This document shows positions 34,521 to 43,393 of a DNA stretch of 63,519 nucleotides, in pieces; position 1 is the stretch's first letter; each line of letters starts with the position of its first letter. This DNA is from Bacteroidota bacterium (GTDB lineage: Bacteria > Bacteroidota > Bacteroidia > AKYH767-A > OLB10). The translations under genes and the position numbers were made by a program. The stretch spans positions 1 through 63,519 of the forward strand of contig JAKPPP010000183.1 of assembly GCA_029547265.1 (NCBI GenBank), written 5' to 3'. Under the pieces are notes generated by a model. It saw nothing but the letters and a program-made list of their open reading frames with translations. It did not search any database and was not told the origin of the DNA.

Positions 34521-35678
34521 ATGCCACAATATCATTCACAAGGAAGTTTTCCGAAAAAAAGACATACCCAGTTCCGAAAACCGGATGGAAATTTATATTC
34601 GGAAGAATTAGTATCCACTCACGGATTTTCGAATGTATATTCATTAATATACCATTGTCATCCTCCGACGTTGGTAAAATCGGTTGGAGAACCATTTTCA
34701 AGAGAGCCGAAAGTTGCATTTCAAAGATTTTTGCGTCATCAAAGCTTTCAAGGATTTCAGGTAAAGCCTGAAGAAGATTATATAGAAAGTAAAAAGGCCG
34801 TTCTAGTAAATAATGACCTACACATTTCGTTGGCGGCGCCAAAAAAATCTATCACCGAATATTTCTTAAAAAACGCCGATGCCGATGAAGTAATTTTCGT
34901 GCATCAAGGCTCAGGAGTTTTAAAAACCATTTATGGCGATATAAATTTCGGCTATGGCGACTATTTGGTAATCCCAAGAGGTACAATTTTTCAACTGCAT
35001 TTCAACGACGAAGACAATAGGCTATTTATTGTTGATTCATTTACGGCTATTGAATTCCCGAAAAGGTACATGAACACCTACGGACAATTAGAAGAACATG
35101 CTCCATTTTGCGAAAGAGACATCCGTAAGCCTCAGAATATGAAGACGTTCGACGAAACAGGAGAATTCAGAGTGATGATAAAAAAGCAAGGAATCGTTTA
35201 TCCTTATACTTACGCGACGCATCCGTTTGACGCTATTGGCTGGGACGGCAACTTATACCCTTACGCATTTAATATCAGCGACTTTGAACCTATTACAGGT
35301 CGACTTCATATGCCCCCTCCAATACACCAAACATTTGAAGCTCACAACTTCGTAATCTGTTCATTTGTGCCTAGAATGTACGACTATCATCCTCAATCAA
35401 TCCCGGCACCGTATAACCATTCGAACGTAGACTCAGATGAAGTACTTTACTATGTTGACGGGGACTTTATGAGTCGAAAATCGGTAACCAAAGGACAAAT
35501 AACACTCCATCCAGCGGGAATACCACATGGTCCGCATCCAGGTACGGTAGAAAAAAGCATTGGGGCAAAAGAAACACACGAATTAGCAGTGATGGTTGAC
35601 ACTTTTAAACCATTATGGCTAACTGAAGAAGGCTTAAAAATTATGTCGGACGATTATTACAAATCTTGGATTTCATAA
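34521..35678 (+). CDS. hmgA: homogentisate 1,2-dioxygenase
   Basis: 385 aa from ATG 34521 (MPQYHSQGSFPKKRHTQFRK); the in-frame start at 34461 lies inside the promoter. This cupin-fold non-haem iron enzyme opens the ring of homogentisate with O2 to give maleylacetoacetate. Conserved iron-site sequence is seen in the C-terminal half: PPPIHQTFEAHNFVICSFVP, DYHPQSIPAPYNHSNVDSDE and LHPAGIPHGPHPG. The N-terminal part includes EVIFVHQGSGVLKTIYGDIN. Divergent from fumarylacetoacetate hydrolase, so the pair makes up most of the lower tyrosine/phenylalanine pathway. Confidence 0.95.
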   Translation: MPQYHSQGSFPKKRHTQFRKPDGNLYSEELVSTHGFSNVYSLIYHCHPPTLVKSVGEPFSREPKVAFQRFLRHQSFQGFQVKPEEDYIESKKAVLVNNDLHISLAAPKKSITEYFLKNADADEVIFVHQGSGVLKTIYGDINFGYGDYLVIPRGTIFQLHFNDEDNRLFIVDSFTAIEFPKRYMNTYGQLEEHAPFCERDIRKPQNMKTFDETGEFRVMIKKQGIVYPYTYATHPFDAIGWDGNLYPYAFNISDFEPITGRLHMPPPIHQTFEAHNFVICSFVPRMYDYHPQSIPAPYNHSNVDSDEVLYYVDGDFMSRKSVTKGQITLHPAGIPHGPHPGTVEKSIGAKETHELAVMVDTFKPLWLTEEGLKIMSDDYYKSWIS

Positions 35679-35712
35679 ATTAAGCAAGAGCAGTTCCTTC
35701 TGCATTACTCAT

Positions 35713-35750
35713 AACGAGGTGATTAGACAATAATCGCCTCGTTTTTTTTT
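35713..35750 (+). terminator. intrinsic terminator after hmgA
   Basis: AACGAGGTGATTA (35713-35725) pairs with TAATCGCCTCGTT (35731-35743) with one G-T wobble, a 5-nt loop, and a run of nine T (35742-35750). Confidence 0.92.
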
Positions 35751-35840
35751 GTATTTAGCGGTGAATAAACCCTTCTAAACGAACTAACTTCACATAAAAT
35801 TGTAATTTGTTGAAAATTCCAATTAAAAATCGACTTTCAA

Positions 35841-35873
35841 TTTCAAAACCGAAGTATTATTTTCTTATTTTTG
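35841..35873 (+). promoter_or_regulatory. candidate promoter of the giant T9SS protein gene
   Basis: TTTC (35841-35844), 21-nt spacer and TATTTTTG (35866-35873), a perfect -7 box, giving a leader of about 50 nt to ATG 35931. It argues against a start upstream of 35931. Confidence 0.5.
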
Positions 35874-35930
35874 AAACTTCCTGTGACATATACACATCAA
35901 AACTCAACTGAAAAACCAAATAATTACCTT

Positions 35931-38900
35931 ATGAAACGACTGATCTTTACGCTTTTACTTATCGTCAATGCTACGATGTTGAAGGCGCAGTTCACGGAAA
36001 ACTTCGATGGACCGGGGCCTTACGGGTTAACACCGACCGGCTCGCCGGGATGGAGCATCGACCCCACTTATTCGACTAGTAGCCCTAATAGCTACAAAGG
36101 AGAATATGGAATAGGTGGAACTGTTTACCTGACAAGTAACAGCTTCAGCACTGTCGGAAACAACTTCGTTGTACTGAACTTCAAACAAATTTGTAAAATT
36201 GAATTCGTAGATACTGCCAAAATCGAAATATCGATAGATGGCGGAACTACTTGGACTCAAGTTACTTCGGCTAACAGTTCTTACCTTGGTGCCGGGGATT
36301 TCGCAAATCAGTATGACAGATTTAGCGAAATATCATACCCTGCTGATTGGGCGCTAGGTAATGCTATTCCCCCAACTAATGGTTGGTGGAAAAATGAAGG
36401 ATTCGATATTTCTCAATTAGCGAATAATGCAGCTGATGTTAGAGTGCGATTTGTTTTAGTTGATTTCCTTAGTAATAATGGTTTGAACGGAAATTACGGA
36501 TGGTTGTTAGATGATATTTCTGTTGTTGCCTCACCTTGCGAACTTATCCCTCCTACTGTTACACCTCAAGTTGGATATCCAATTTGGCAAAATACTGTAT
36601 ATAACCTAGGACCATATGATGTTTATATTCATGGGGAAGACAATTCATTAGATCCTATTCAACCTATGGGAGAACTTTACTATTCAGTAAATGGTGGTTC
36701 ATATAATCCTGTTGGCGGTACATTTTTAGTTACCGGAGATAGTACTTGGTATACACAGATCCCTCCTGCTGACTCTGTTAATGAAACAATTTGTTGGTAT
36801 ACGGAACTATATGATAACTGTGGAAATATTGGTGTTTCCGACACTTTTTGCTTCACAACAGCGGATGGAAGTTCAGTTCCATTCTGCGACAATTTCGAGG
36901 ATCCAACTGCATCATTTGGACTTTGGGACACTACCAATGTTGCGGGTTCAAATTGGGATATTGGTGTCCCTTCAGGAATCACTCCTCATGGAGGATCAAA
37001 TGTAGCGGGTGTAAGTTTAAGCGGAAACTATGTTGTATTTTCTGAAGCATATATAACATCCCCAATATGGGATTTCTCAGGAGTTACTTTAGCGAATTTA
37101 CAATTCTGGAATACGTTTGATTCAGAGGATACTTACGATGGTACAGTTTTTCAGTATACTACTAATCCAACCGATCCGTCACCAACTTGGACAACTATCG
37201 GAACAACCAATGATCCTAATGGAGTTAATTGGTATAATGGAACTATTTTCGGTGGCGACTCTGCTGCTTGGACTGGTAACTCGAATTGGCAAGAATCAAC
37301 CTATGAATTAGGTACGGTTGCTGGCCTTCCGGGTGCAATAACAGCTCAATTCAGATTTAGATTTACGTCTGATGTAACCATAAATGGTGCAGGATTCTTC
37401 ATGGATGACTTCTGTATTAAAATACCTTGCGGTGATGACGTAGGTATTAAAGCATTAACATCTCCTTTAAATGGAACAGGTATTCCTGCCGGACAACCCA
37501 CTAATATTAACGTGGTACTTAAAAACTTTGGTTTAAACCCTCAAACAGGTTTCGATGTAGTTTATCAAGTTAATAGCAATGCGCCTGTTACAACAACATT
37601 TGCGGGATCACTTAATGCTTCTGCTCAAACAGCATATGGTTTAACAGGTATTGTTGCTCCATCAGGCGCATTTACCGTTTGTATGTGGACAAACTTAACA
37701 GGAGACTGCGACCTAACGAATGATACAATTTGTGTTAATTTAGTAGGAATTCCAACAATACCAGCTCCTTATTGTGATGATTTTGAAAGCGGTAACATTG
37801 GATGGGTTGCTAATATCGATCCGAATGCAGCAAATCAAACAGATGTTTGGGAACTAGGAACTCCGACTTCCGGTATTCCAGCTTCTGCATTTTCAGGAAC
37901 AAATGCATGGGACGTGAACTTAGCAAACCCTTATGGATCTGACGCATTAACATATTTATACACTCCATTCATTGATTTCAGCAGTGTTTCAACAGGAGAA
38001 GTCAAGTTTGATTTATTCTATGATGCGCAAGCTGGTGGCGATGGTGTAACTTTAGAATATTCTACTGATGGTGGTATTTCTTGGAATAATGTAGGAAATG
38101 ACCCAAATTGCGCTAAAAATTGGTATAATAGCAATATTTTAATTGGTGGAAATGCTACTGATGCATGGTCGGGCCCTAACTCAGGTTGGATATTCCCTTC
38201 TTACAAATTATGTTGTCTTGCTAACGTATTAGGTAATGCTACTCCTGTTCAATTCCGTTTCGTATTTGCTTCTAATGGATTTGCTACCTTAACTGGTGGT
38301 GCAACAATCGACGACTTCTGCGTTACAGGATCTAATGGTGATGATGTTGGAGTTGCGTCTGTTGGAAACGGAGTGACCAATTTCCCTTCCGGAAGTCCAC
38401 TAGCTTTACCAATTACTATTTCGAATTCAAGCTCGACAAATACTATAACAAGTATTCCTATTTCTTATTCTACATCTAACGGTCAAACCGGTTCATTCAT
38501 ATGGACAGGAAGTTTACCTCCTTGCAGTGTATTAGGAATTACCTTGCCGGCAATTAATATTCCTGCAGGCCCTATGGATGTATGTGCTTGGACGACATTG
38601 GCAGGTGACATAAACTTATTAAACGATACTTCTTGTGCTTCAATATTTGGTGTGCCAACTGTAACTGCACCTTATTGTGATGACTTTGAAGGTGGTAATT
38701 TAGGTTGGGTTGCAAGTATTGATCCCTCAACTGCAAACCAAACAGATATTTGGGAATTAGGAACACCGGGGCAAGCACCAAATGCTGCGAATTCCGGAAC
38801 TAATGCGTGGGACGTTAATCTTGCCAATGCTTATTCTGACGATGCTTTAACTTGGTTAGCTTCACCATTCTTTGACTTTAGCAGTATTACATCTGGTGAA

Positions 38901-41366
38901 CTTAAATTTGCTATTTACCATAATACTGAAAACAGCTGGGATGGTGTATTCTTACAATATTCAACGGATGCAGGTGCTACATGGAATGAAGTGCCAAACG
39001 ATCCTGCTTGCGCTAAAGAATGGTACAACGAGAATATTTGGTATAATAACGGAACTGATGCTTGGTCTGGTTTAAACTCTGGATGGAAATACCCTTCATA
39101 TAAATTATGTTGCTTAAATAATGTTTTGGGTAATACTGGTTTAGTGCAATTCCGCTTCGGATTCTCATCTGATCCTTCTGTAACTGTTCAAAGTGGTAAT
39201 GCCGTTATTGACGACTTCTGTATTACAGGTACTAATGGTGATGATGTTGGTGTTTCTGCAGTTAATGCCGGAGGACAGACAAATTATCCAACAGGTACTT
39301 CTGTAATCTTATCAGCAACCCTTACAAATGCAAGTGCTGTTTCAACAATAACAAGCATTCCTGTTTCTTATTTAACTTCTGATGGCCAGTCAGGTTCATT
39401 TGTTTGGACCGGAACTTTGCCTCCTTGCAGTAGTTTAGATATTACAATTCCACCTGTAACTTGTGCTACTGGTCCAATGCAAGTATGCGTATGGACAGAC
39501 CTTACAAGTGATAACAACGCATTAAATGATACTGCGTGTACAACAATATATGGTCAACCTACTATCGCTCCTACTTATGCAAACTATTATTCTGATGATT
39601 TTGAATCAGGAAATATTGGTTGGGCACCGGCAATCGATCCTGCTGCTTTAACAACTAGCGTATGGGAATTCGGCACACCAAACTTTGGTACTACAACAGG
39701 TGCATATACACCAACAACAGCTTGGGACGTAAACTTAAATTCAGCAGTAGCAGGTGATGTATTAACATACTTATATACACCTTATTTCGATTTAACAAAT
39801 GCTGTTGGTGCTACATTGAAATTCTACCAAAATCGTTCACTTGATATATTTGGACCACAATTTAATATTGAGTATTGCTTAAATAACAATAACACATGGA
39901 CAGAATTAGTTCCGGCAATACCTACAGACGCAACAAATTGGTATAACAATGGTAACTTCTGGGATGACTTAAATGGTGGATGGAAACAATCAATCTTGAA
40001 GAACATTGAAAATGCAACTAATGGTGGAGTACCTCCTTCATTAATTCAATTCAGATTTGTTTTAGATAATGGATTTGGAACAATGGATGGTGTTTCAATA
40101 GATAACTTCGAGATCTTTGTACCTATCCCATTAAGTGTTACTCCAATTATTGTAACTAGTACGGTTCAAAATTCATTGTTGTTCCCTGGTCAACCGGTTA
40201 ACTTCTCAGGAAACATTAAAAACAATGGTGTTATAACTGTAAATAACCATATGGCGGTTTTAACAATTGATGGCGTTGTAGCTAGCTCTGACTTCATCGA
40301 TTATACTTCAATTGGAGGTTTACAACCGGATAGCTCAATGCTACATGCTTTCGCTGCAAACTGGATTGCACAACCGGGATATCACAATGTTTGTGTTTAT
40401 ACGTACGATCCAAATAACCAAACAGATAACTACCAATTGGACGATACAATCTGTTCTACTGTTCTTGTATTTGACTCAGTTACTACTAATCAACTTCCAT
40501 TCTGTACCGGATTTGAAAGTGGATCTCAATGGGTAACTGCAAACTCTGATTCTTATGCCGGTCAAGATTCTTGGCAAATGGGATTACCATCAAAACCTAC
40601 TTTAAGTGGAGCTCATACAGGAAATGTGGCTTGGGCTACCGACTTATCAGGTAACTATGCTAATAGAGATTCTGCAGGTTTATTCTCTTCATTAATACGA
40701 GTTCAAGAAGGTCACTGCTATAAATTAGAGTTCTGGCAACGTTACAAAATGGAATATGGTGCTGATGGTGGTGCTGTAGATTATTCAGTTGACTATGGTA
40801 ATAGCTGGAATCGTGTTGATTTCACTGGAACACCAAATATTCAATTGTACGGATTTAGCCCTAACTATACTTATGTAACAGCATTAGATCCAAACAACCC
40901 AACAGGATTAGGATTTACAGGTTACAGAAATAGCTGGTTCAAGACTGAAAAAACACTTCGTCCTGATATTGATGCTCAATTGATCGTTAGATGGAAATTT
41001 GCTTCTGACTTCTCTGCAGTTGACGAAGGATGGGTAATTGATGACGTATGCTTCACTGACTTAGGAGTTTGTACTCCATTAGGAGTTAACGAATTTGCTC
41101 AAAACAACTTCGGATTAAGCCAAAACTATCCTAACCCTTCTTATTCAGCTACTTCAATTGATTACGTAATCCCTGAATTCGGTAATGTTAAATTAACTGT
41201 TACTGATCTTCTTGGACAAACAATCGCTGTTCTTGCTGATGGAAACGAAGGTGCAGGCTTACATACTGTATCTATCAATACAAATGATCTTGCTGCCGGA
41301 ATGTATATCTATACATTAAACTACAATGGAGAGCAAATCACAAAACGTATGATCGTTACGAAATAA
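35931..41366 (+). CDS. giant T9SS-secreted surface protein with alternating MAM/jelly-roll-like and CARDB-like repeats
   Basis: 1811 aa from ATG 35931 (MKRLIFTLLLIVNATMLKAQ, signal peptide cut before QF). Six copies of an approximately 180-aa beta-sandwich domain, each opening with a DxFE-type motif such as PYCDDFESGNIGW and closing with IDDFC/IDDVC, lie at residues about 21-200, 316-498, 613-800, 913-1100, 1219-1399 and 1522-1711. Between copies 2-6 are approximately 105-aa CARDB-like domains (GDDVGIKAL..., TGDCDLTNDTICV). The end (about 1725-1811) is a type A sorting domain: NFGLSQNYPNPSYSATSIDY ... AAGMYIYTLNYNGEQITKRM. It is exported by the Sec and type IX systems to the surface, probably as an adhesin or matrix protein. 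The N-terminal extension from 35871 is rejected. Confidence 0.88.
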   Translation: MKRLIFTLLLIVNATMLKAQFTENFDGPGPYGLTPTGSPGWSIDPTYSTSSPNSYKGEYGIGGTVYLTSNSFSTVGNNFVVLNFKQICKIEFVDTAKIEISIDGGTTWTQVTSANSSYLGAGDFANQYDRFSEISYPADWALGNAIPPTNGWWKNEGFDISQLANNAADVRVRFVLVDFLSNNGLNGNYGWLLDDISVVASPCELIPPTVTPQVGYPIWQNTVYNLGPYDVYIHGEDNSLDPIQPMGELYYSVNGGSYNPVGGTFLVTGDSTWYTQIPPADSVNETICWYTELYDNCGNIGVSDTFCFTTADGSSVPFCDNFEDPTASFGLWDTTNVAGSNWDIGVPSGITPHGGSNVAGVSLSGNYVVFSEAYITSPIWDFSGVTLANLQFWNTFDSEDTYDGTVFQYTTNPTDPSPTWTTIGTTNDPNGVNWYNGTIFGGDSAAWTGNSNWQESTYELGTVAGLPGAITAQFRFRFTSDVTINGAGFFMDDFCIKIPCGDDVGIKALTSPLNGTGIPAGQPTNINVVLKNFGLNPQTGFDVVYQVNSNAPVTTTFAGSLNASAQTAYGLTGIVAPSGAFTVCMWTNLTGDCDLTNDTICVNLVGIPTIPAPYCDDFESGNIGWVANIDPNAANQTDVWELGTPTSGIPASAFSGTNAWDVNLANPYGSDALTYLYTPFIDFSSVSTGEVKFDLFYDAQAGGDGVTLEYSTDGGISWNNVGNDPNCAKNWYNSNILIGGNATDAWSGPNSGWIFPSYKLCCLANVLGNATPVQFRFVFASNGFATLTGGATIDDFCVTGSNGDDVGVASVGNGVTNFPSGSPLALPITISNSSSTNTITSIPISYSTSNGQTGSFIWTGSLPPCSVLGITLPAINIPAGPMDVCAWTTLAGDINLLNDTSCASIFGVPTVTAPYCDDFEGGNLGWVASIDPSTANQTDIWELGTPGQAPNAANSGTNAWDVNLANAYSDDALTWLASPFFDFSSITSGELKFAIYHNTENSWDGVFLQYSTDAGATWNEVPNDPACAKEWYNENIWYNNGTDAWSGLNSGWKYPSYKLCCLNNVLGNTGLVQFRFGFSSDPSVTVQSGNAVIDDFCITGTNGDDVGVSAVNAGGQTNYPTGTSVILSATLTNASAVSTITSIPVSYLTSDGQSGSFVWTGTLPPCSSLDITIPPVTCATGPMQVCVWTDLTSDNNALNDTACTTIYGQPTIAPTYANYYSDDFESGNIGWAPAIDPAALTTSVWEFGTPNFGTTTGAYTPTTAWDVNLNSAVAGDVLTYLYTPYFDLTNAVGATLKFYQNRSLDIFGPQFNIEYCLNNNNTWTELVPAIPTDATNWYNNGNFWDDLNGGWKQSILKNIENATNGGVPPSLIQFRFVLDNGFGTMDGVSIDNFEIFVPIPLSVTPIIVTSTVQNSLLFPGQPVNFSGNIKNNGVITVNNHMAVLTIDGVVASSDFIDYTSIGGLQPDSSMLHAFAANWIAQPGYHNVCVYTYDPNNQTDNYQLDDTICSTVLVFDSVTTNQLPFCTGFESGSQWVTANSDSYAGQDSWQMGLPSKPTLSGAHTGNVAWATDLSGNYANRDSAGLFSSLIRVQEGHCYKLEFWQRYKMEYGADGGAVDYSVDYGNSWNRVDFTGTPNIQLYGFSPNYTYVTALDPNNPTGLGFTGYRNSWFKTEKTLRPDIDAQLIVRWKFASDFSAVDEGWVIDDVCFTDLGVCTPLGVNEFAQNNFGLSQNYPNPSYSATSIDYVIPEFGNVKLTVTDLLGQTIAVLADGNEGAGLHTVSINTNDLAAGMYIYTLNYNGEQITKRMIVTK
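36877..41063 (+). repeat. tandem approximately 0.9-kb coding repeats in the giant T9SS gene
   Basis: Domain copies begin near 36877, 37767, 38669, 39586 and 40495, a period of about 890-920 bp. The copies at 37767-38668 and 38669-39560 are most alike at DNA and protein level (shared WELGTP, NAWDVNLAN, YKLCCL.NVLGN, TSIPISY-type segments). The outer copies are more diverged, suggesting duplication of the central unit most recently. Confidence 0.8.
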
Positions 41367-41383
41367 TTAAAATCTTCATTTTT

Positions 41384-41420
41384 AAAACAGCCCCGCTAAT
41401 AACGGGGCTGTTTTATTTTT
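41384..41420 (+). terminator. intrinsic terminator after the giant T9SS gene
   Basis: AAAACAGCCCCG (41384-41395) pairs perfectly with CGGGGCTGTTTT (41403-41414) over a 7-nt loop, followed by ATTTTT. The tail also contains TATTTTTG (41414-41421), a perfect -7 box that may serve the next gene. Confidence 0.92.
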
Positions 41421-41438
41421 GTACTGTACCTTTACATT

Positions 41439-42860
41439 ATGAAAAATCTATTTCTACTCCTTTTTTATGCTTTATTCTCTGTAAACGCAAATGCAGAATT
41501 TTTAAAAGATTATGAAGCATTAAGAAACACAAAGAACTTTAACGAACCTCACGTTGTTGCTTATTGCGATTCTTTAACAAATAAAGGTGGAGGAGTTTTT
41601 GTCTGGAAACAATACGATAATTCTGATGCGGTATGGGGACTAATAATTCCTAGTAACTCTGAAGCTAAAGGCAATTGGATTCGACAAGATCAACAGACAT
41701 TAAATCCAGATTGGTTTGGTGCAATCAATATTAGATTAACTATTGCCGGCTTACCTCCTACTTTCAAAAATTTAGGTTATTCAGAAGAGGTAATTCGTAG
41801 TCGTTATTTAGCATTAATACCCGATATATCACTCGATGATACTCCCGATTGGGCTGCACTTCAAATGGCGTGCAAACTGCAAGAGAAAGGATGGCTGTCG
41901 GTCACTTTAAACCCTAAGGATTATTATATCAATCGTACTATCCGACTTCCGGAAACAACGCGTCCGAGTTTCGAATATCATTTCCAATTAGAAGGAAATG
42001 GAGCTTGGTTGTATTCAACAAACAAAACAGGATTTCCTTTTCTATATACAATGCCTAAAAATCAAAAGATGAGTCAGGATGTTTTTTGCTCTCGTAGATT
42101 TAATATTCGTAATCTAAGTATTAAAGGAAATGCAGGAAAAGGTAATGGCGCAGTTGGAATTGCTATCGGAGGAACATTTCATAGCTTACTCGAAAATATT
42201 CAGTTGATGAGTCTCGATACTGGAATCGTTTTACGCCATGCCATGAGTACTGAAATCTATCGTTGTAACGCAGTAAACAATTATTTTATCTCTTATTACA
42301 TCGGATGCGGTAAAGATGTTTGGGAAGGTGCTACACCATCTAAAAGCGGAAGCAACCAAAGCAGAGTAATCGCATCAAGAACTTTTCCGTCAGACCAACA
42401 ATTTGCAGGTGTTATTATCGATCAAAGCAGCGAATGCAGAGTGATTGATTTTACGCTCGACGGAGGATCAAATCGTAATGTATCGTACGGAGTAATCATT
42501 AATACCGGCGGGACTTCCACCGTAAAGGACGGTTATATTGAAGGAATCCACGGTGAGACATTTTGTGATAGCGCATTAATTAAATTCAGAGGAAACGGTG
42601 CTTCCATATTTACCGCTAAAGATCTTTACGTGCAAATGAAAGGTGTTATTGTAGAACTCGACGCGATGAATAATGTTGCACAAGTAAATATCTCAAACGT
42701 TACTTACATTCCACCCGGAAGTACTTTCGCCAATAAAGGAAACGGTGCATGGGACTTTACCAATGTCTTCGGCAAACAACAAAACCCAATCTGGAAAACA
42801 GATAAAGGATATAGTTTTCCTGGAAAAGGAAAAGTTAGAAATACCGTTAAGTTGATGTAA
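41439..42860 (+). CDS. secreted right-handed beta-helix (pectate-lyase superfamily) protein
   Basis: 473 aa. A signal peptide (MKNLFLLLFYALFSVNANA) is cut before EFLKDY. The region TPDWAALQMACKLQEKGWLS VTLNPKDYYINRTIRLPETT is the typical opening of pectate_lyase_3/parallel beta-helix proteins, and later rungs (NIRNLSIKGNAGKGNGAVGI, GVIINTGGTSTVKDGYIEGI) fit the solenoid. No catalytic residues or T9SS sorting domain are evident, so it is probably periplasmic or secreted by another route. It is separated from the giant gene by a strong terminator and may use the -7 box inside that terminator. Confidence 0.7.
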   Translation: MKNLFLLLFYALFSVNANAEFLKDYEALRNTKNFNEPHVVAYCDSLTNKGGGVFVWKQYDNSDAVWGLIIPSNSEAKGNWIRQDQQTLNPDWFGAINIRLTIAGLPPTFKNLGYSEEVIRSRYLALIPDISLDDTPDWAALQMACKLQEKGWLSVTLNPKDYYINRTIRLPETTRPSFEYHFQLEGNGAWLYSTNKTGFPFLYTMPKNQKMSQDVFCSRRFNIRNLSIKGNAGKGNGAVGIAIGGTFHSLLENIQLMSLDTGIVLRHAMSTEIYRCNAVNNYFISYYIGCGKDVWEGATPSKSGSNQSRVIASRTFPSDQQFAGVIIDQSSECRVIDFTLDGGSNRNVSYGVIINTGGTSTVKDGYIEGIHGETFCDSALIKFRGNGASIFTAKDLYVQMKGVIVELDAMNNVAQVNISNVTYIPPGSTFANKGNGAWDFTNVFGKQQNPIWKTDKGYSFPGKGKVRNTVKLM

Positions 42861-42869
42861 TAACAGAAT

Positions 42870-43145
42870 TTACTTCCTGATTTTTCTGAGTATAAAAACA
42901 AAAGCAAGCGAAAACAAAAAATTGGCGATAATCACAATGATTATTGAACCATAAACATCCGCTTTTATTCCTGCATAGTAACAGAACCCCGATACAATTG
43001 CAACCGGCGCTTCTAACATTGCTGTTATTGCACGAATAGGTTTAGGAAGATATTCATGAACGTAATAAAAGCCTGTTAAGAAAAGTGAAATAATTGCCGC
43101 TTTTAAAACGATAAAATTGATGTTATTGATTTTTTGATTCGACAT
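42870..43145 (-). CDS. small membrane protein, 91 aa, unknown function
   Basis: Three hydrophobic segments (about residues 12-29, 46-62 and 66-86) and a basic C-terminus (FILRKIRK). I do not recognise the family. It is likely real: a perfect -7 box TAGCTTTG lies at 43168-43161 and a Shine-Dalgarno-like AGGAG stands a few bases before the ATG, which is uncommon in this phylum. It converges on the beta-helix gene with 9 bases between stops. Confidence 0.65.
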   Translation of the reverse strand: MSNQKINNINFIVLKAAIISLFLTGFYYVHEYLPKPIRAITAMLEAPVAIVSGFCYYAGIKADVYGSIIIVIIANFLFSLAFVFILRKIRK

Positions 43146-43160
43146 ATCGCTCCTTTAAAT

Positions 43161-43168
43161 CAAAGCTA
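43161..43168 (-). promoter_or_regulatory. -7 box of the small membrane protein gene
   Basis: TAGCTTTG on the minus strand is a perfect TAnnTTTG match, 15 bases upstream of the ATG at 43145, with TTTC 19 nt further upstream. Confidence 0.5.
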
Positions 43169-43242
43169 TTATTTTAATTTGAATTTAGAAATTCTATTTT
43201 CCATTCTTAAAATAAAATCAACAATAAAATCTTCTACCACCA

Positions 43243-43275
43243 ATAAAAAGAGGCTGCTCAATCAGAACAACCTCT
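43243..43275 (-). terminator. terminator of tRNA-Ala
   Basis: On the minus strand AGAGGTTGTTC (43275-43265) pairs with GAGCAGCCTCT (43259-43249), with two G-U wobbles and a 5-nt loop, followed by TTTTATTG. It directly follows the tRNA 3' end. Confidence 0.8.
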
Positions 43276-43278
43276 TAG

Positions 43279-43352
43279 TGGAGAATATCGGAGTCGAACC
43301 GATGACCTCTTGCATGCCATGCAAACGCTCTAGCCAGCTGAGCTAATCCCCC
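43279..43352 (-). tRNA. tRNA-Ala (anticodon GGC)
   Basis: 74 nt cloverleaf on the minus strand: acceptor GGGGGAT with ATTCTCC plus discriminator A, D-arm GCTC/GAGC, anticodon stem TTTGC/GCAAG with loop ATGGCAT (anticodon GGC at 34-36), and T-arm ATCGG-TTCGACT-CCGAT. The 3' CCA is not encoded. A perfect -7 box TAAGTTTG (43396-43389) about 37-44 nt upstream overlaps the stop codon of the neighbouring dihydroorotase-like gene. Confidence 0.97.
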
Positions 43353-43393
43353 GATTTTTTTTCATTCAACTACTCGTTGATTGCGCTGCAAAC

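Noticed and set aside
35871..35930. N-terminal extension of the giant T9SS protein
   Set aside because: The extra 20 residues start within the promoter box and would displace a clean signal peptide beginning at 35931.
36680..39075. Several 60-100 codon frames inside the giant T9SS gene on both strands
   Set aside because: They overlap a continuous, signal-peptide-led, domain-repeating frame and have no initiation signals of their own.
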